Below the pieces are notes generated by a model. It was given only the letters and a program-made list of their open reading frames with translations. It was not told where the DNA came from and did no database searches. From Alphaproteobacteria bacterium (GTDB taxonomy: Bacteria > Pseudomonadota > Alphaproteobacteria > Caulobacterales > Hyphomonadaceae): a DNA stretch of 64,000 nt. Location: contig WGLW01000019.1 of NCBI GenBank assembly GCA_016125405.1, forward strand, positions 62,001 through 126,000, written 5' to 3'. Both the position numbers and the translations under genes were made by a program. Every line of letters starts with the position of its first letter. Within the stretch, counting starts at the first letter, position 1. Of this stretch, positions 46,347 through 54,605 are shown one piece after another.

Positions 46347-47354
46347 TCAGCGGGTAGGATCAAAATCTTCCCCCTCAATCCACATGTGGTGCATGAGAAC
46401 TGCCAGTTTTCGGGCGCAAGCAACTGCTGCAATTTTGAAGGCCTTCCGCTTGGCGATGGCCAGGCCCCACATTCGGAGTCTGCACTTAGATTTGGACCTA
46501 GCGAGCAAACACTGGGCAGCCAAGAAGAGTGCCTTCCGCGTGTTCTTGTCGCCGCGATGACTAATGCCGCCCGTTCTACTTGAGCTCCCCGACTGAAAGA
46601 CTCGCGGCGTCAGCCCGAAAAATGGACCCACATCTCGCGAAGTCCGGAAGCGCGTTGGATCGTCGACCGCAGCAACAAAAGTAAGCGCTGTTATCGGGCC
46701 AACACCCGGTATCGTCATCATTCTCCTGCAAACCGGGCTGGCTTCGGCAAGTTCTCTGACTAGTTCATCGAATTTTCGGCGCTCTTCATCGAGCGCGGCA
46801 CACGCCAACTCAATGCTCTGCAGAGCCGTGGCGAACGCAGCCTCGCTCTCTCCATCCGCATGAGTACCCGATCGATACTCGCAAATTATTTCTAATCCGA
46901 AATACTTCTCCATCATTCGGATCATTGTGCGAAGATCGCGCAGTTTCATTATCAGGCCTTGGCGAATTGTCAGCACAGCTTGCTGTCGCATCGCGGCGTC
47001 ACTTTTTACGTGCGCCTCTCTAAAAATCCCGCGGCAAAGGAGCAAGGCGAGGCCATGTGCGTCGTTCGCATCGGTCTTATTGAGCTGGGTCTTCAAGACA
47101 GAATGTGCGTGGTAAGCATGAAGGCAAACGGCTGGGTACTTTGCCTTGACCAACCCGCGGTACAGCCATGACGCCTTGCTGCCAGTCTCCAACCCAACGT
47201 GCTGCAATCGCCTGCGATGGCGCCTTAGAACCTGGACGATTGCCTCAGGTGTTGACGCGGCACTGATCTCCTCGACAACCGCGCCGTCGGTGTCGACTAC
47301 GCATATCGAGGTAGTCTGGTCACCTACATCCAGCCCTGCGTACAGCCTGCCCAC
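46347..47354 (-). mobile_element. IS110-family transposase (DEDD recombinase)
   Basis: About 335 residues from a GTG at 47354; AGGTG lies five to six bases upstream. The N-terminal RuvC-like DEDD domain has YAGLDVGDQTTSICVVD, HVGLETGSKA and KTDANDAHGLALLL; the C-terminal Transposase_20 domain has MTIPGVGPITALTFVAAVDDPTRFRTSRDVGPFFGLTP with the serine region GSSSRTGGISHRGDKNTRKAL. These are the two catalytic domains of IS110 proteins, which use a bridge RNA to choose target and donor. All key acids are intact. The ends of the element were not located. Confidence 0.93.
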
Positions 47355-47799
47355 AAGTGCACCTAATCCGAGGTACGCGGCCAGCGACCGGAAGCGGACA
47401 CGCAATCGAGTTGCGGTTAACGACCCGGTCTCTTGTGTCTATTCTTCGAAAACCTGGCCGTCGTGACCTGGTCCGACAAGACTCCGCTCGAAATTACACT
47501 GTTTGTTCTGACCGCGCCCACAGAGTATGCGCAGCATTCACCCTTATGCCAAAATCAACTTGCGACGTCTGCTCAGCAGTCGACCGATCAATCCGCGGTG
47601 CGCCTTCCGCGGATATAGCGCCCCTTGGGAGAGCGCTGCAAAAGGCGGACTGAAAGACCGAGCCATTCCGCATTCGGTGCCAATAGTGCCGAATGGTCGG
47701 TCCGTGCTCTAAGTCCGCGCTGCAAGCGGCTTAAGAAGGGCGAGAACCGCCGCCATCGCCTGCCAACCGAACCGGCAGAACGTCGCCGAAGACGGACCA
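47355..47799 (-). other. Non-coding stretch upstream of the IS110 transposase (possible bridge-RNA end)
   Basis: 445 bases between the transposase start and the next gene hold no convincing ORF; listed ORFs are short and of unnatural composition. IS110-group elements carry their bridge RNA in a long non-coding end next to the transposase, and this is the longer flank (about 120 bases are available on the other side). I did not fold it, so the RNA is inferred from position only. Confidence 0.4.
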
Positions 47800-48099
47800 T
47801 CAAGCAGGACGAACCGACGCGAACCACGCGTCAAATCTGGCAGCGAGTTTTAGATAGCCCGCTGAGCCTTGGTGAGTTGCGATTTCACACAGACCAGCCG
47901 TAGGCGCATAGAGCGTCCTCAATTGCAAAAAATCAGCGACGCCTTGGCGCGCATCGACGATGTGCTGATCCAGCTGCGCCAGCAACTCGTCCTGAGATAC
48001 CCAGCTGCTGTAGATGTCGACGGTATTCACGTTTTGAACGTTGGTTGCCCACGCGCGCGTGTCACTGAGAAGTTCAATGAGTTCGGTCTGAACTTGCAT
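47800..48099 (-). CDS. Hypothetical protein, 99 residues
   Basis: From the ATG at 48099 (MQVQTELIELLSDTRAWATN), six bases after GGAG. Helical with Trp/Tyr-rich segments (VDIYSSWVSQDELLAQLDQHI, ARQGVADFLQLRTLY, ARFDAWFASVRPA). No family recognised. Lies upstream of the IS110 flank and downstream of the DUF4279 gene on the same strand, part of a variable cargo patch. Confidence 0.6.
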   Translation of the reverse strand: MQVQTELIELLSDTRAWATNVQNVNTVDIYSSWVSQDELLAQLDQHIVDARQGVADFLQLRTLYAPTAGLCEIATHQGSAGYLKLAARFDAWFASVRPA

Positions 48100-48221
48100 A
48101 ACCACTCCGTATCGGGCGAACGTATGGCTCGTTTTCCAACTTTGCGACAATTGTCTGCAAAGGTCAGATCGCGCCTCCCCCGCCAGTTGAAGCATACGAC
48201 CGTAACTCGCCGAGAGCGGTC

Positions 48222-48632
48222 CTAGGCAATGATGACTGACACGCCAAACGGAATCTCTAGCGCGGTGAAGATAGCCAGCGACTTTGAGCCGACCTGGAAC
48301 CCTGCGCGGTCGCTGTCGCTGCGGTACGCGCAGAGGACATCAGCTCGATACCTGGACTTCAACGACAGTAGAAATTCGCGAGCGGGCGCGACATCAGCCC
48401 ATAATTCTTGCAGGTGCGCGTCCAGCGGCGCCGTCTCCGGCAAATCAGCGCTGTAGTGCCAGGCGTCATCGCGGTACGGGTGTCCGCCAGGACGCCGCGA
48501 CGCGCCTTTCTTATGAGTGTGGATTGGCCGCAATCCCATTGCTCTGGTTATTGCGTCAAAGTCCAGCCCATCGCCATGAATGCGGAGCGTCGCGCTGAAA
48601 TGAAAATAGGGTTCCGTTGATTCTGCCGACAT
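48222..48632 (-). CDS. DUF4279 domain protein
   Basis: 136 residues from the ATG at 48632 (MSAESTEPYFHFSATLRI). FDAITRAMGLRPIHTHKKGASRR, DDAWHYSADLPETAPLDAHLQELW, and GFQVGSKSLAIFTALEIPFGVSVII are the DUF4279 pattern, small proteins of unknown role often found near toxins or mobile DNA. The region 48,633-48,883 upstream contains no gene I trust. Confidence 0.8.
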   Translation of the reverse strand: MSAESTEPYFHFSATLRIHGDGLDFDAITRAMGLRPIHTHKKGASRRPGGHPYRDDAWHYSADLPETAPLDAHLQELWADVAPAREFLLSLKSRYRADVLCAYRSDSDRAGFQVGSKSLAIFTALEIPFGVSVIIA

Positions 48633-48883
48633 GCATCCACGATATAACCTACCTACGTTGCAATGTCCGCTTAAGGCCAACAATGGTCGTCGCCTCAAAA
48701 CCTGCCGACGTCCAAAGCAGACGTAAGTCCCGCCCCTATTTCCAACAATGCTCCCACGGCCGCCAACTGGCCGCCAAGGCGATGGCCGATCTGGCCGCCG
48801 ACCTAGACACCCCCGCGTTCGCCAGCAATGCCGAAGTCGTCCTGGCGTTGGCGCCGGGCGTTGCCGCGGGGTTTTGGGCTCGT

Positions 48884-49297
48884 CTAGCTGCCAGCCTCCT
48901 CAACCCCGGTCAGCTCCAGCAACTCAGCTAGGCCTCCTCGCAGTAGATCCAGTGCGCTACACCGCCAATCATATGGTCCCTGCACTTGGATGCCGAGTTT
49001 GAGCTTTGCGAGAGCTCCCGCCACCGAACCCGCACGCTCAGCTGCGAGACGTCCGGCTTGCGCCTCAAGCTCGCGGTCAGCGTCGGATATCGCGCGACTC
49101 AATTTACGCATGACCCGCGCCTTGAAAATGTTGCTGCGGCAAGCTTCATCGCAATCCATGCCCAGTGGAGTAGCTATCGCAAACAGTTGCGTTTCCAACT
49201 GTTGCCATCTGCGCACATAGGTCTCCCGCTTCGCATCCAGCGCAAGCAAGTCGGCCACAGCTCTGACGAATGGGTCATCACCAGCATCTTCAAGCAT
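48884..49297 (-). CDS. Hypothetical helical protein, 137 residues
   Basis: Starts MLEDAGDDPFVRAVADLLAL. The protein is largely alpha-helical and charged (RRWQQLETQLFAIATPLGMDCDEACRSNIFKARVMRKLSRAI), with Cys in MDCDEACRS. I recognise no family, but composition and length look natural and it is unlike the random antisense ORFs. It could be a small island-specific protein. Confidence 0.55.
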   Translation of the reverse strand: MLEDAGDDPFVRAVADLLALDAKRETYVRRWQQLETQLFAIATPLGMDCDEACRSNIFKARVMRKLSRAISDADRELEAQAGRLAAERAGSVAGALAKLKLGIQVQGPYDWRCSALDLLRGGLAELLELTGVEEAGS

Positions 49298-49626
49298 TGC
49301 AACTCGTCACCCGGAAAGCGTCAGACTGGCAGCACAACGACCTGCCATCGTCCTCATTGTGAGGATGCACGACAAAAATCTGCGGCCGGATCGCGTCTCC
49401 ACGCAGTGATCGTTCCGCTGGTCCGCAAAGCTAGTAACCAACGAACAATCCCAGATAGAGGTGCTTAGGCGTCTGATAACCCAACTCCTTGTTGACTAGT
49501 CACCAAAAAGTTGACTAATGCATTGTTCTTGCAGTGTTTTTTTGGTATTTTTGTATTGCGAACGCGCCCCATGTGACGCCATAGTCTCTTTAGGAAAAAC
49601 GACCGCTCGTGGTCGCTCCCCCACCT
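49298..49626. other. Non-coding region with GTTGACTA direct repeats upstream of alpA
   Basis: About 330 bases without a trusted gene. GTTGACTA occurs at 49491-49498 and 49510-49517, and TGACTAGTCA (49493-49502) is a 10-bp palindrome. The stretch after it is T-rich. This looks like the control region of the alpA-primase operon (TTGACT -35 elements or an operator); a firm -10 was not identified. Confidence 0.45.
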
Positions 49627-49833
49627 ATGGAGACAACTTTGCTGACCTTCATCCGCAAGAACGAGGTGCTGCGCCGCACTGGGCTTACCCGCTCGACGCT
49701 CTCGCGCCTTATCGACGCCGGCGACTTTCCGCCGGGCGTGCGTTTGTCCGAGCGCATCCGCGCTTGGCAGGAAGCCGAAATTGACGCATGGGCTCGCAAG
49801 CGAGTCGCCCTCAGTTACGGGAGCTCGAGATGA
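49627..49833 (+). CDS. AlpA-family regulator / excisionase
   Basis: 68 residues from the ATG at 49627 (METTLLTFIRKNEVLRRTG). The MerR-like HTH VLRRTGLTRSTLSRLIDAGDFPPGVRLSERIRAWQEAEIDAWA is the AlpA pattern. Such proteins activate integrase or act as recombination directionality factors for islands and prophages, so it may control excision of this element. The first gene of a plus-strand operon whose next gene overlaps its stop. Confidence 0.88.
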   Translation: METTLLTFIRKNEVLRRTGLTRSTLSRLIDAGDFPPGVRLSERIRAWQEAEIDAWARKRVALSYGSSR

Positions 49834-50222
49834 CCAACCGTCGCTCTTATTCCTATCGCTCGGTGCAGCAACTCTTCCGGCCGGGCATGTCGCATCTCGA
49901 CCTAGCCCTCGCGCTCGAAGACGCCGGTTTTTCGGTTGGCGGATTCGTCACCCTTGATGAGAACGGCTGTCACGCCTTCTTGCAGAAGTACGCTGGGGTG
50001 ACGAACCGGGAAGGGCGCATCCGTAGCGACGCTCCCAATCTCCCCAGCGGCGCGCTCATCCTCTGCCAGCATGCCTTCATTGGTGAGAGACACGTCGTCG
50101 ATTGCCTCACCGGCATGATCGCGGCCTATCGAGAACCGCCTGAGAAAGTAATCGCGGACCCGCACGCGAAGCCTCGCGCTTCCGAGTTGCCCCCGCGCGA
50201 TGAGCGATGGGGCGCTCCCTAG
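49830..50222 (+). CDS. Hypothetical protein coupled to alpA
   Basis: 130 residues from the ATG at 49830, overlapping the alpA stop (ATGA). SYRSVQQLFRPGMSHLDLALALEDAGFSVGGFVTLDENGCHAFLQKYAG looks like an alpha/beta domain, with HAFIGERHVVDCLTGMIAAY later; no family recognised. The coupling to alpA and position before the primase make a replication or regulation role for the element likely. Confidence 0.75.
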   Translation: MTNRRSYSYRSVQQLFRPGMSHLDLALALEDAGFSVGGFVTLDENGCHAFLQKYAGVTNREGRIRSDAPNLPSGALILCQHAFIGERHVVDCLTGMIAAYREPPEKVIADPHAKPRASELPPRDERWGAP

Positions 50223-50252
50223 CAGCATTCAGTCGGTCGCCAGAACGCAAGA

Positions 50253-50276
50253 CGCCCAGCCGATTGAGGCTGGGCG
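50253..50276. terminator. Hairpin between the 130- and 99-residue genes
   Basis: CGCCCAGCC-gattga-GGCTGGGCG is a perfect 9-bp stem in the gap 50,223-50,331. The following CTTGT is only weakly T-rich, so it could be an attenuator or an RNA-stabilising hairpin rather than a full terminator. Confidence 0.4.
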
Positions 50277-50331
50277 CTTGTAGCGACTGGTCGACAACTT
50301 CTCTAACCCTCAGCAGAAAAGTCACATTGGT

Positions 50332-50631
50332 ATGGATAGAGCTCATGACTCCCTTCGTCAAGAAGTAGTGTTCGGTATTGTGGCGTTTGCCGCCAACGTC
50401 TCCGCTTCGTTTGATGCTCAGTACCCGGGCTATCTGCGCTTCTGTCAGCAGTGCTTCGTTCGCGAGGGAGATGAGCCCGATGCGGCCGCCATGAAGGCGC
50501 GTATGAAAGCGAACCATCGGCGGAGTCTCGCCCTGCGCGGACAGGACCCGTGGCAGCCCTTGGTGTTCCATTGGTTCACCGATTTCGCCGGCCGCCCCGC
50601 CATCTCGAAAATCGAAAGGCCGGAACAATGA
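50332..50631 (+). CDS. Hypothetical protein, 99 residues
   Basis: Starts MDRAHDSLRQEVVFGIVAF. AANVSASFDAQYPGYLRFCQQCFVREGDEPDAAAMKARMKANHRRSLALRG has a CQQC pair that might bind metal, and the tail DPWQPLVFHWFTDFAGRPAISKIERPEQ is aromatic. No family recognised. Its stop is overlapped by a 21-codon ORF (ATGA) and the primase follows. Confidence 0.65.
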   Translation: MDRAHDSLRQEVVFGIVAFAANVSASFDAQYPGYLRFCQQCFVREGDEPDAAAMKARMKANHRRSLALRGQDPWQPLVFHWFTDFAGRPAISKIERPEQ

Positions 50632-50693
50632 CCGTGTCCACTGCGCTTTTCGGCACCGTTGCGGCGTTCGAGCGGACCAGTTGGAGCGCTTGA
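50628..50693 (+). CDS. 21-residue ORF linking the 99-residue gene and the primase
   Basis: ATG at 50628 overlaps the upstream stop (ATGA) and the ORF MTVSTALFGTVAAFERTSWSA ends three bases before the primase ATG. Length is too short for the track. Its role may be only translational coupling; a micropeptide is possible. It could also be chance, since only position supports it. Confidence 0.35.
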   Translation: MTVSTALFGTVAAFERTSWSA

Positions 50694-50695
50694 CC

Positions 50696-53023
50696 ATGGC
50701 CGATGTCCTTGCGCCCTGGGAGCGCGAAAAAAGATTCAACTCTTGGCGCCGCGAGTCGCGCAATGGATCTGACGTCAAAGTTCCGTACAATCATGTGAAG
50801 GGCATTCGCGCGAGTATAGCGGAGCGCAGCCACTGGCAAACGCGCAAGGCTGCACTTGCGTATCCCCATTCCGCCGGACTCGGCGTGCTTCTTGGCGCGG
50901 ATGAAGGATATACACCGCTCTTCGGTATCGACCTTGACGCGATCCTTGAGGCGACGACGGGCACTCCCACGAGGGGCGGCGCGGAGATGCTGGCCTTGCT
51001 CGGGGACACGTACTACGAAGTGTCTCCCAGCAAGACGGGCGTGAAGGCGTGGTTCACCGTCGCCGAGGGCGTGACGATCAGCGACGTCCGCACCGCGCTC
51101 GGCATCGGGCTGGGCGTCGATGGCAAGTCTAAGGTTCGCCGCTCCATAAAGCTCTCCGCGCCCGCGGGCCAAAAGGCTGAGGGTGTCGAGTTTTGCGTCG
51201 GCGGATACTTCACGTTCACCGGTGACGCGATGGCCGACAAGCCTATTGCCGCCCTGTCTCTCGATACGCTTCGCGCACTTGCCGAACTAGGTGAACGCCA
51301 CTTCCGCGCGCCGGCTGGCGGCCGTGACGCGACCGACGATGGCTTTGGCACTTACGAAGGTCGGGAAGACGAAACCGAGTCCGCCGAGATGTTCGACGCG
51401 CTGTGTTCGGCTCATCGAGCCGGAATTGGGAAGGAAGATGCGCGCGAATGGGTCGCCGAGCAAAGTCGATGGCATTTCGAGGAGTCGAAGTGGGACAAGC
51501 GTCGTAGCGAGGGAACGCAATTCGATAGGGATTGGACCCGCGCGGGTTTCAAAGTGCGGAGCGAAGCGACGAAACTTGCGATTAGAGAGTTTGGAGATTT
51601 GACCGTGATGGAAGGAAAGAAGAAAGCCAATCCTACGGTCGACGAGCTGCTCGGCGTGAGGCTGTCCGCTGCGATCAAAGGCGAGATTCTGCCCGCAAGT
51701 GGCGAACTTGTGGAGACTGGCGCGGAATACGAAGACGACGGCTGGATTAGCTACATGAATGCCCGCAACGGCGTCGCGCTCCTCGGCGCAACGGCGTGCA
51801 TCGCGTCGGTTGACGAGGCATCCGGGAAGGTTGCATTCCTCCCCGAGCGTAGCTTCCACTTGCTCTACAGGAACAAGCGGGTGCCGGTTGGCGATCACGG
51901 CAAGACCGAACCGGTGAGCCAGTGGTGGCTGCGCCAGAAGAAGCGCCATCAATTCGCTAATGTAGTCTTTCGGCCTGGCGAGAAAACTCCACGTGATGTT
52001 CTGAATCTCTGGCGCGGATGGGGTGTCGAAACGAAGGCGGGAGATTGCTCGCTGATCCTCGATCACATGCTTGACGTCATTTGCAGCGACAATCGCACCT
52101 ACTTCGATTATCTCATCAAGTGGTGCGGCCACATGGTGCAGAATCCGCTGGACAAGCCGGGCGTCGCTGTTGTCCTGCAAGGCGATGAGGGAGTCGGCAA
52201 AGACATCTTCGGCTATTACCTGGGCCGCATCGTCGGGAAGTCCTACGTGAACATCACGAAGGGAGAGTCCGCGTTGTCGAAGTTCAATGCCCAAATGGAA
52301 ACGTGCCACTTGATGCACGTCGAAGAGGGCTTCTTCGCGGGAGACCGGAAGGCCGTCAACGAACTTAAGGGTATGGTGACGGTCGAACATGTTCGCATCG
52401 AGCGCAAGGGCCTCGACGCCTATCTCGTCGATAACTACGCGCGATTCCTCATCACGTCGAACGAGGAACGAGTTGTGGACGCGTCCCAAGGCGCCCGCCG
52501 GTGGTTCGCTTTAAAAGTCCCGAACACTAAGAAGGACGACACCGCCTATTTCAAAGCGCTGCGAGCCGAAATGAATGGCGAAGGCCCGGGGGCCTTGCTC
52601 CACTATCTGCTCAATCTGGACCTGACCGGCTTCAATGTTCGCGATGTCCCGCAAACGGAGGCGTTGGCCGCGCTAAAGGTGGCGAGTTTCAAACCCGAGA
52701 TGCAATGGCTTCGCGACGCCCTCGATAGCGGTGATTTCGGGGAGGGCTGCACGATCCACGGCGACTGGAGCCAGGGGCCTGCGTGGGTCTATTGCCATGA
52801 AATGCGAGCCGCGTGCCGAGCCTATCTACGCGAGCGGAACAGGCTGGCGGACATCAGCGACAAGGCGATCTACACATTGCTGGAAAAGAACTTGCCGGGG
52901 TTCAAACATACTAAGGAGACCGGCAAATCGAACGGCCGTGAGCGCATTTTCAGGTTTGCCCGGCTTGGGGAATGTCGCGCTCGCTTTGAGGGCACGCACG
53001 ATGGGACGACGGCCCGACACTAG
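50696..53023 (+). CDS. Phage/plasmid-type primase-helicase (Prim-Pol plus DUF5906/D5-like helicase)
   Basis: 775 residues from the ATG at 50696 (MADVLAPWEREK); the track's TTG start at 50681 overlaps the small ORF. The N-terminal Prim-Pol-like region has LFGIDLDAIL (metal-binding Asp pair), YEVSPSKTGVKAWF and VEFCVGGYFTFTGDA. The C-terminal SF3/D5-type helicase has Walker A LQGDEGVGKD near residue 500, HLMHVEEGFF as Walker B and FLITSNEERV as the sensor. It would prime and unwind during replication of the excised element. The iteron-like cluster lies immediately behind its stop. Confidence 0.85.
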   Translation: MADVLAPWEREKRFNSWRRESRNGSDVKVPYNHVKGIRASIAERSHWQTRKAALAYPHSAGLGVLLGADEGYTPLFGIDLDAILEATTGTPTRGGAEMLALLGDTYYEVSPSKTGVKAWFTVAEGVTISDVRTALGIGLGVDGKSKVRRSIKLSAPAGQKAEGVEFCVGGYFTFTGDAMADKPIAALSLDTLRALAELGERHFRAPAGGRDATDDGFGTYEGREDETESAEMFDALCSAHRAGIGKEDAREWVAEQSRWHFEESKWDKRRSEGTQFDRDWTRAGFKVRSEATKLAIREFGDLTVMEGKKKANPTVDELLGVRLSAAIKGEILPASGELVETGAEYEDDGWISYMNARNGVALLGATACIASVDEASGKVAFLPERSFHLLYRNKRVPVGDHGKTEPVSQWWLRQKKRHQFANVVFRPGEKTPRDVLNLWRGWGVETKAGDCSLILDHMLDVICSDNRTYFDYLIKWCGHMVQNPLDKPGVAVVLQGDEGVGKDIFGYYLGRIVGKSYVNITKGESALSKFNAQMETCHLMHVEEGFFAGDRKAVNELKGMVTVEHVRIERKGLDAYLVDNYARFLITSNEERVVDASQGARRWFALKVPNTKKDDTAYFKALRAEMNGEGPGALLHYLLNLDLTGFNVRDVPQTEALAALKVASFKPEMQWLRDALDSGDFGEGCTIHGDWSQGPAWVYCHEMRAACRAYLRERNRLADISDKAIYTLLEKNLPGFKHTKETGKSNGRERIFRFARLGECRARFEGTHDGTTARH

Positions 53024-53026
53024 CAG

Positions 53027-53168
53027 TGTTCGACATGTCCGATGTCCGACGTTCACTTCGGGTCGGCGAGTTTTCGGCGTACAAGCCCGTGTGTTGGGTG
53101 GCGCATGGATTTAGCCAGCTATGTTACAGACTCACTTGAAAGTCGGACATGTCGGACAAGTCGGACAA
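53027..53168. repeat. Iteron-like cluster, candidate replication origin
   Basis: Three exact-spacing 9-bp units GTCGGACAT, GTCGGACAA, GTCGGACAA run from 53142 to 53168. About 90 bases earlier the same motif appears twice in inverted orientation (TGTCCGA at 53036 and 53043), with a variant TGTTCGA at 53027. Repeats behind a primase-helicase gene are where an element's origin is often found. Confidence 0.6.
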
Positions 53169-53477
53169 GCCCCGTGACTGTTGGGCTTTACGTGTCCGCC
53201 ATTGCGGACTGTGTTCGACATCATGTCGGGCGGTGGATGCCCCTGGCCATGCCTTCTCTATCTGGAGGTCTGCTTCCTAGTGGCTTTGGGTCCTTCCCCT
53301 GCCCCTGCGACCCGGGGGCGGCGCTGAGCCCCGGCAGGAGAGTATTTTCAAAACTCTCCAAAGGACCCTGTTTGGCCAAGTCGCCACACGAGACTGCCCG
53401 GCAGCTTGAGCAAGAGTGGAACATCTTCCCAGTGGTTCCATGCCAGTCAACATCGGTGGACAACGTCAATTGCCGAG
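53169..53477. other. Non-coding remainder of the primase 3' flank
   Basis: No credible gene in about 310 bases. It contains a short hairpin GTCCGC-CATT-GCGGAC at 53193-53208, another GTTCGACA/ATGTCGGG motif at 53213-53230, and GGAGAGT...ACTCTCC at 53337-53359, a hairpin with AT-rich loop. These could belong to the origin or act as terminators for the convergent operons. Confidence 0.45.
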
Positions 53478-54479
53478 CTAGTCACCGGCCGAACCAACGG
53501 TGATGTTGAAGGCCCCCAAATTGATTCCTCGGAAGCCGTCTCTCTTCGTCCAGTTGCTGTGACCGCCGAGTCTCTCGACAAGTGCGGCTGCCTCGGTTCT
53601 GGACAAGTTCAGGGACGCAATCGCTTGTGCCGCAACGCGAAGATACAGCACAGGCTCACTCTCGATGTGTCCCGTGGCTGCGTTGAGAAGATCTGTGTGC
53701 ATCACGACCTCAACCTCGTCGATCGGAAGGACCATCAGAATCTCCAGCGCAACTCGCACTGCGGAGGCGCAGATGTTATCTCGGTGAAGCTCAAGAGCCT
53801 TGCCACGAGTTAGCTGCTTGATGGACGCCTTCCCCGACTGCAGCAGGCCTACCGATTGCTCGGGCATGTCTTCGAAATCTAAGCCGTCTATCATCGCGAT
53901 AACTCGGCTATCGTCGGTGAACAGCAAATCTAGGCCCTCGACGCAGAACGGCAGGTTGCCGAGCTGGCTGCGAGTCGTTAGGGCCTGCTCGATTGTGGCC
54001 TGATCTCGAGCAATCAAATCCTGCGCAAACTTGATCTCGTCGTTTTGTCGCTGTGCGTTTGCAAGTAGACTTTCAAACGTGGCATTATCACGCGAAATCG
54101 CGTTGGCAATTTCCTCGTCTAACTTCTTCCGCTTTCCCTTCTCCAGCCCCATAGCCTTATCGACCCAGCTGGGTTTGAAAGCAGCTGCCTTCTCCCGCGC
54201 TCGTGTTTCTTCGTCATTCGCCCGGACTGGCGGCGGCAGGGGCTCGCGGGCCGCAATAGTGAACCAGTCTAGTCGTTGGAACGCGGTCCTGTGCGCGCCC
54301 GTAAGCGAATCTACAAATTGGCTATACTCCTGAGCCGCATCGGCCGAAGCCTCGAGCAACGCTTGTTTTTGCGCAGCCTTTTCATAGGCTAGACGCTGTC
54401 TCTGCGCCCGCTTGGCATCGCGATCGATCGCTCGCGCCGTCCGCATGATGCTACGACCGACCTGCCGATACGTGACCAC
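53478..54479 (-). CDS. Hypothetical coiled-coil protein, last gene of the kinase-helicase operon
   Basis: About 333 residues. Start taken at the GTG at 54479 (VTYRQVGRSIMRTARAIDRDAKRAQRQ), because a run of nine G six bases upstream is then the ribosome site; the track ATG at 54506 would translate through that run. Residues 1-50 are a basic helix, then DSLTGAHRTAFQRLDWFTIAAREPLPPPVRANDEE, a coiled coil, and a globular C-terminal part (FCVEGLDLLFTDDSRVIAMIDGLDFEDMPEQSV). No family name known to me. It follows the 444-residue gene after 126 bases. Confidence 0.75.
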   Translation of the reverse strand: MVTYRQVGRSIMRTARAIDRDAKRAQRQRLAYEKAAQKQALLEASADAAQEYSQFVDSLTGAHRTAFQRLDWFTIAAREPLPPPVRANDEETRAREKAAAFKPSWVDKAMGLEKGKRKKLDEEIANAISRDNATFESLLANAQRQNDEIKFAQDLIARDQATIEQALTTRSQLGNLPFCVEGLDLLFTDDSRVIAMIDGLDFEDMPEQSVGLLQSGKASIKQLTRGKALELHRDNICASAVRVALEILMVLPIDEVEVVMHTDLLNAATGHIESEPVLYLRVAAQAIASLNLSRTEAAALVERLGGHSNWTKRDGFRGINLGAFNITVGSAGD

Positions 54480-54605
54480 TAATGCCCCCCCCCGAAATAC
54501 TCGCATCCACTAGCCGTATAGTTTTTTCTTTTGCCCGGGCCTATTCGTTAACTTCTTGATTGAGCAACCCTTGCCGATCAAGTAGCCGGTCCTGCCGCAT
54601 GAGTC

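Noticed and set aside
47588-47827. 79-codon minus-strand ORF in the IS110 flank
   Set aside because: Arg/Ser-rich, no ribosome site, overlaps the end of the 99-residue gene; taken as non-coding.
48617-48931. 104-codon plus-strand ORF between two minus-strand cargo genes
   Set aside because: The second half (MADLAADLDTPAFASNAEVVLAL) looks almost natural, but there is no good ribosome site, no family and it overlaps the 137-residue gene's end. It might be a gene fragment; not supported enough to list.
53142-53168. Tandem 9-bp repeats considered as a CRISPR array
   Set aside because: Units are too short and have no spacers; no cas genes are present in the window.
53042-53503. 153-codon plus-strand ORF over the iteron-like array
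   Set aside because: Its composition is dictated by the repeats (CRTSRTSPV) and it has no family or ribosome site.
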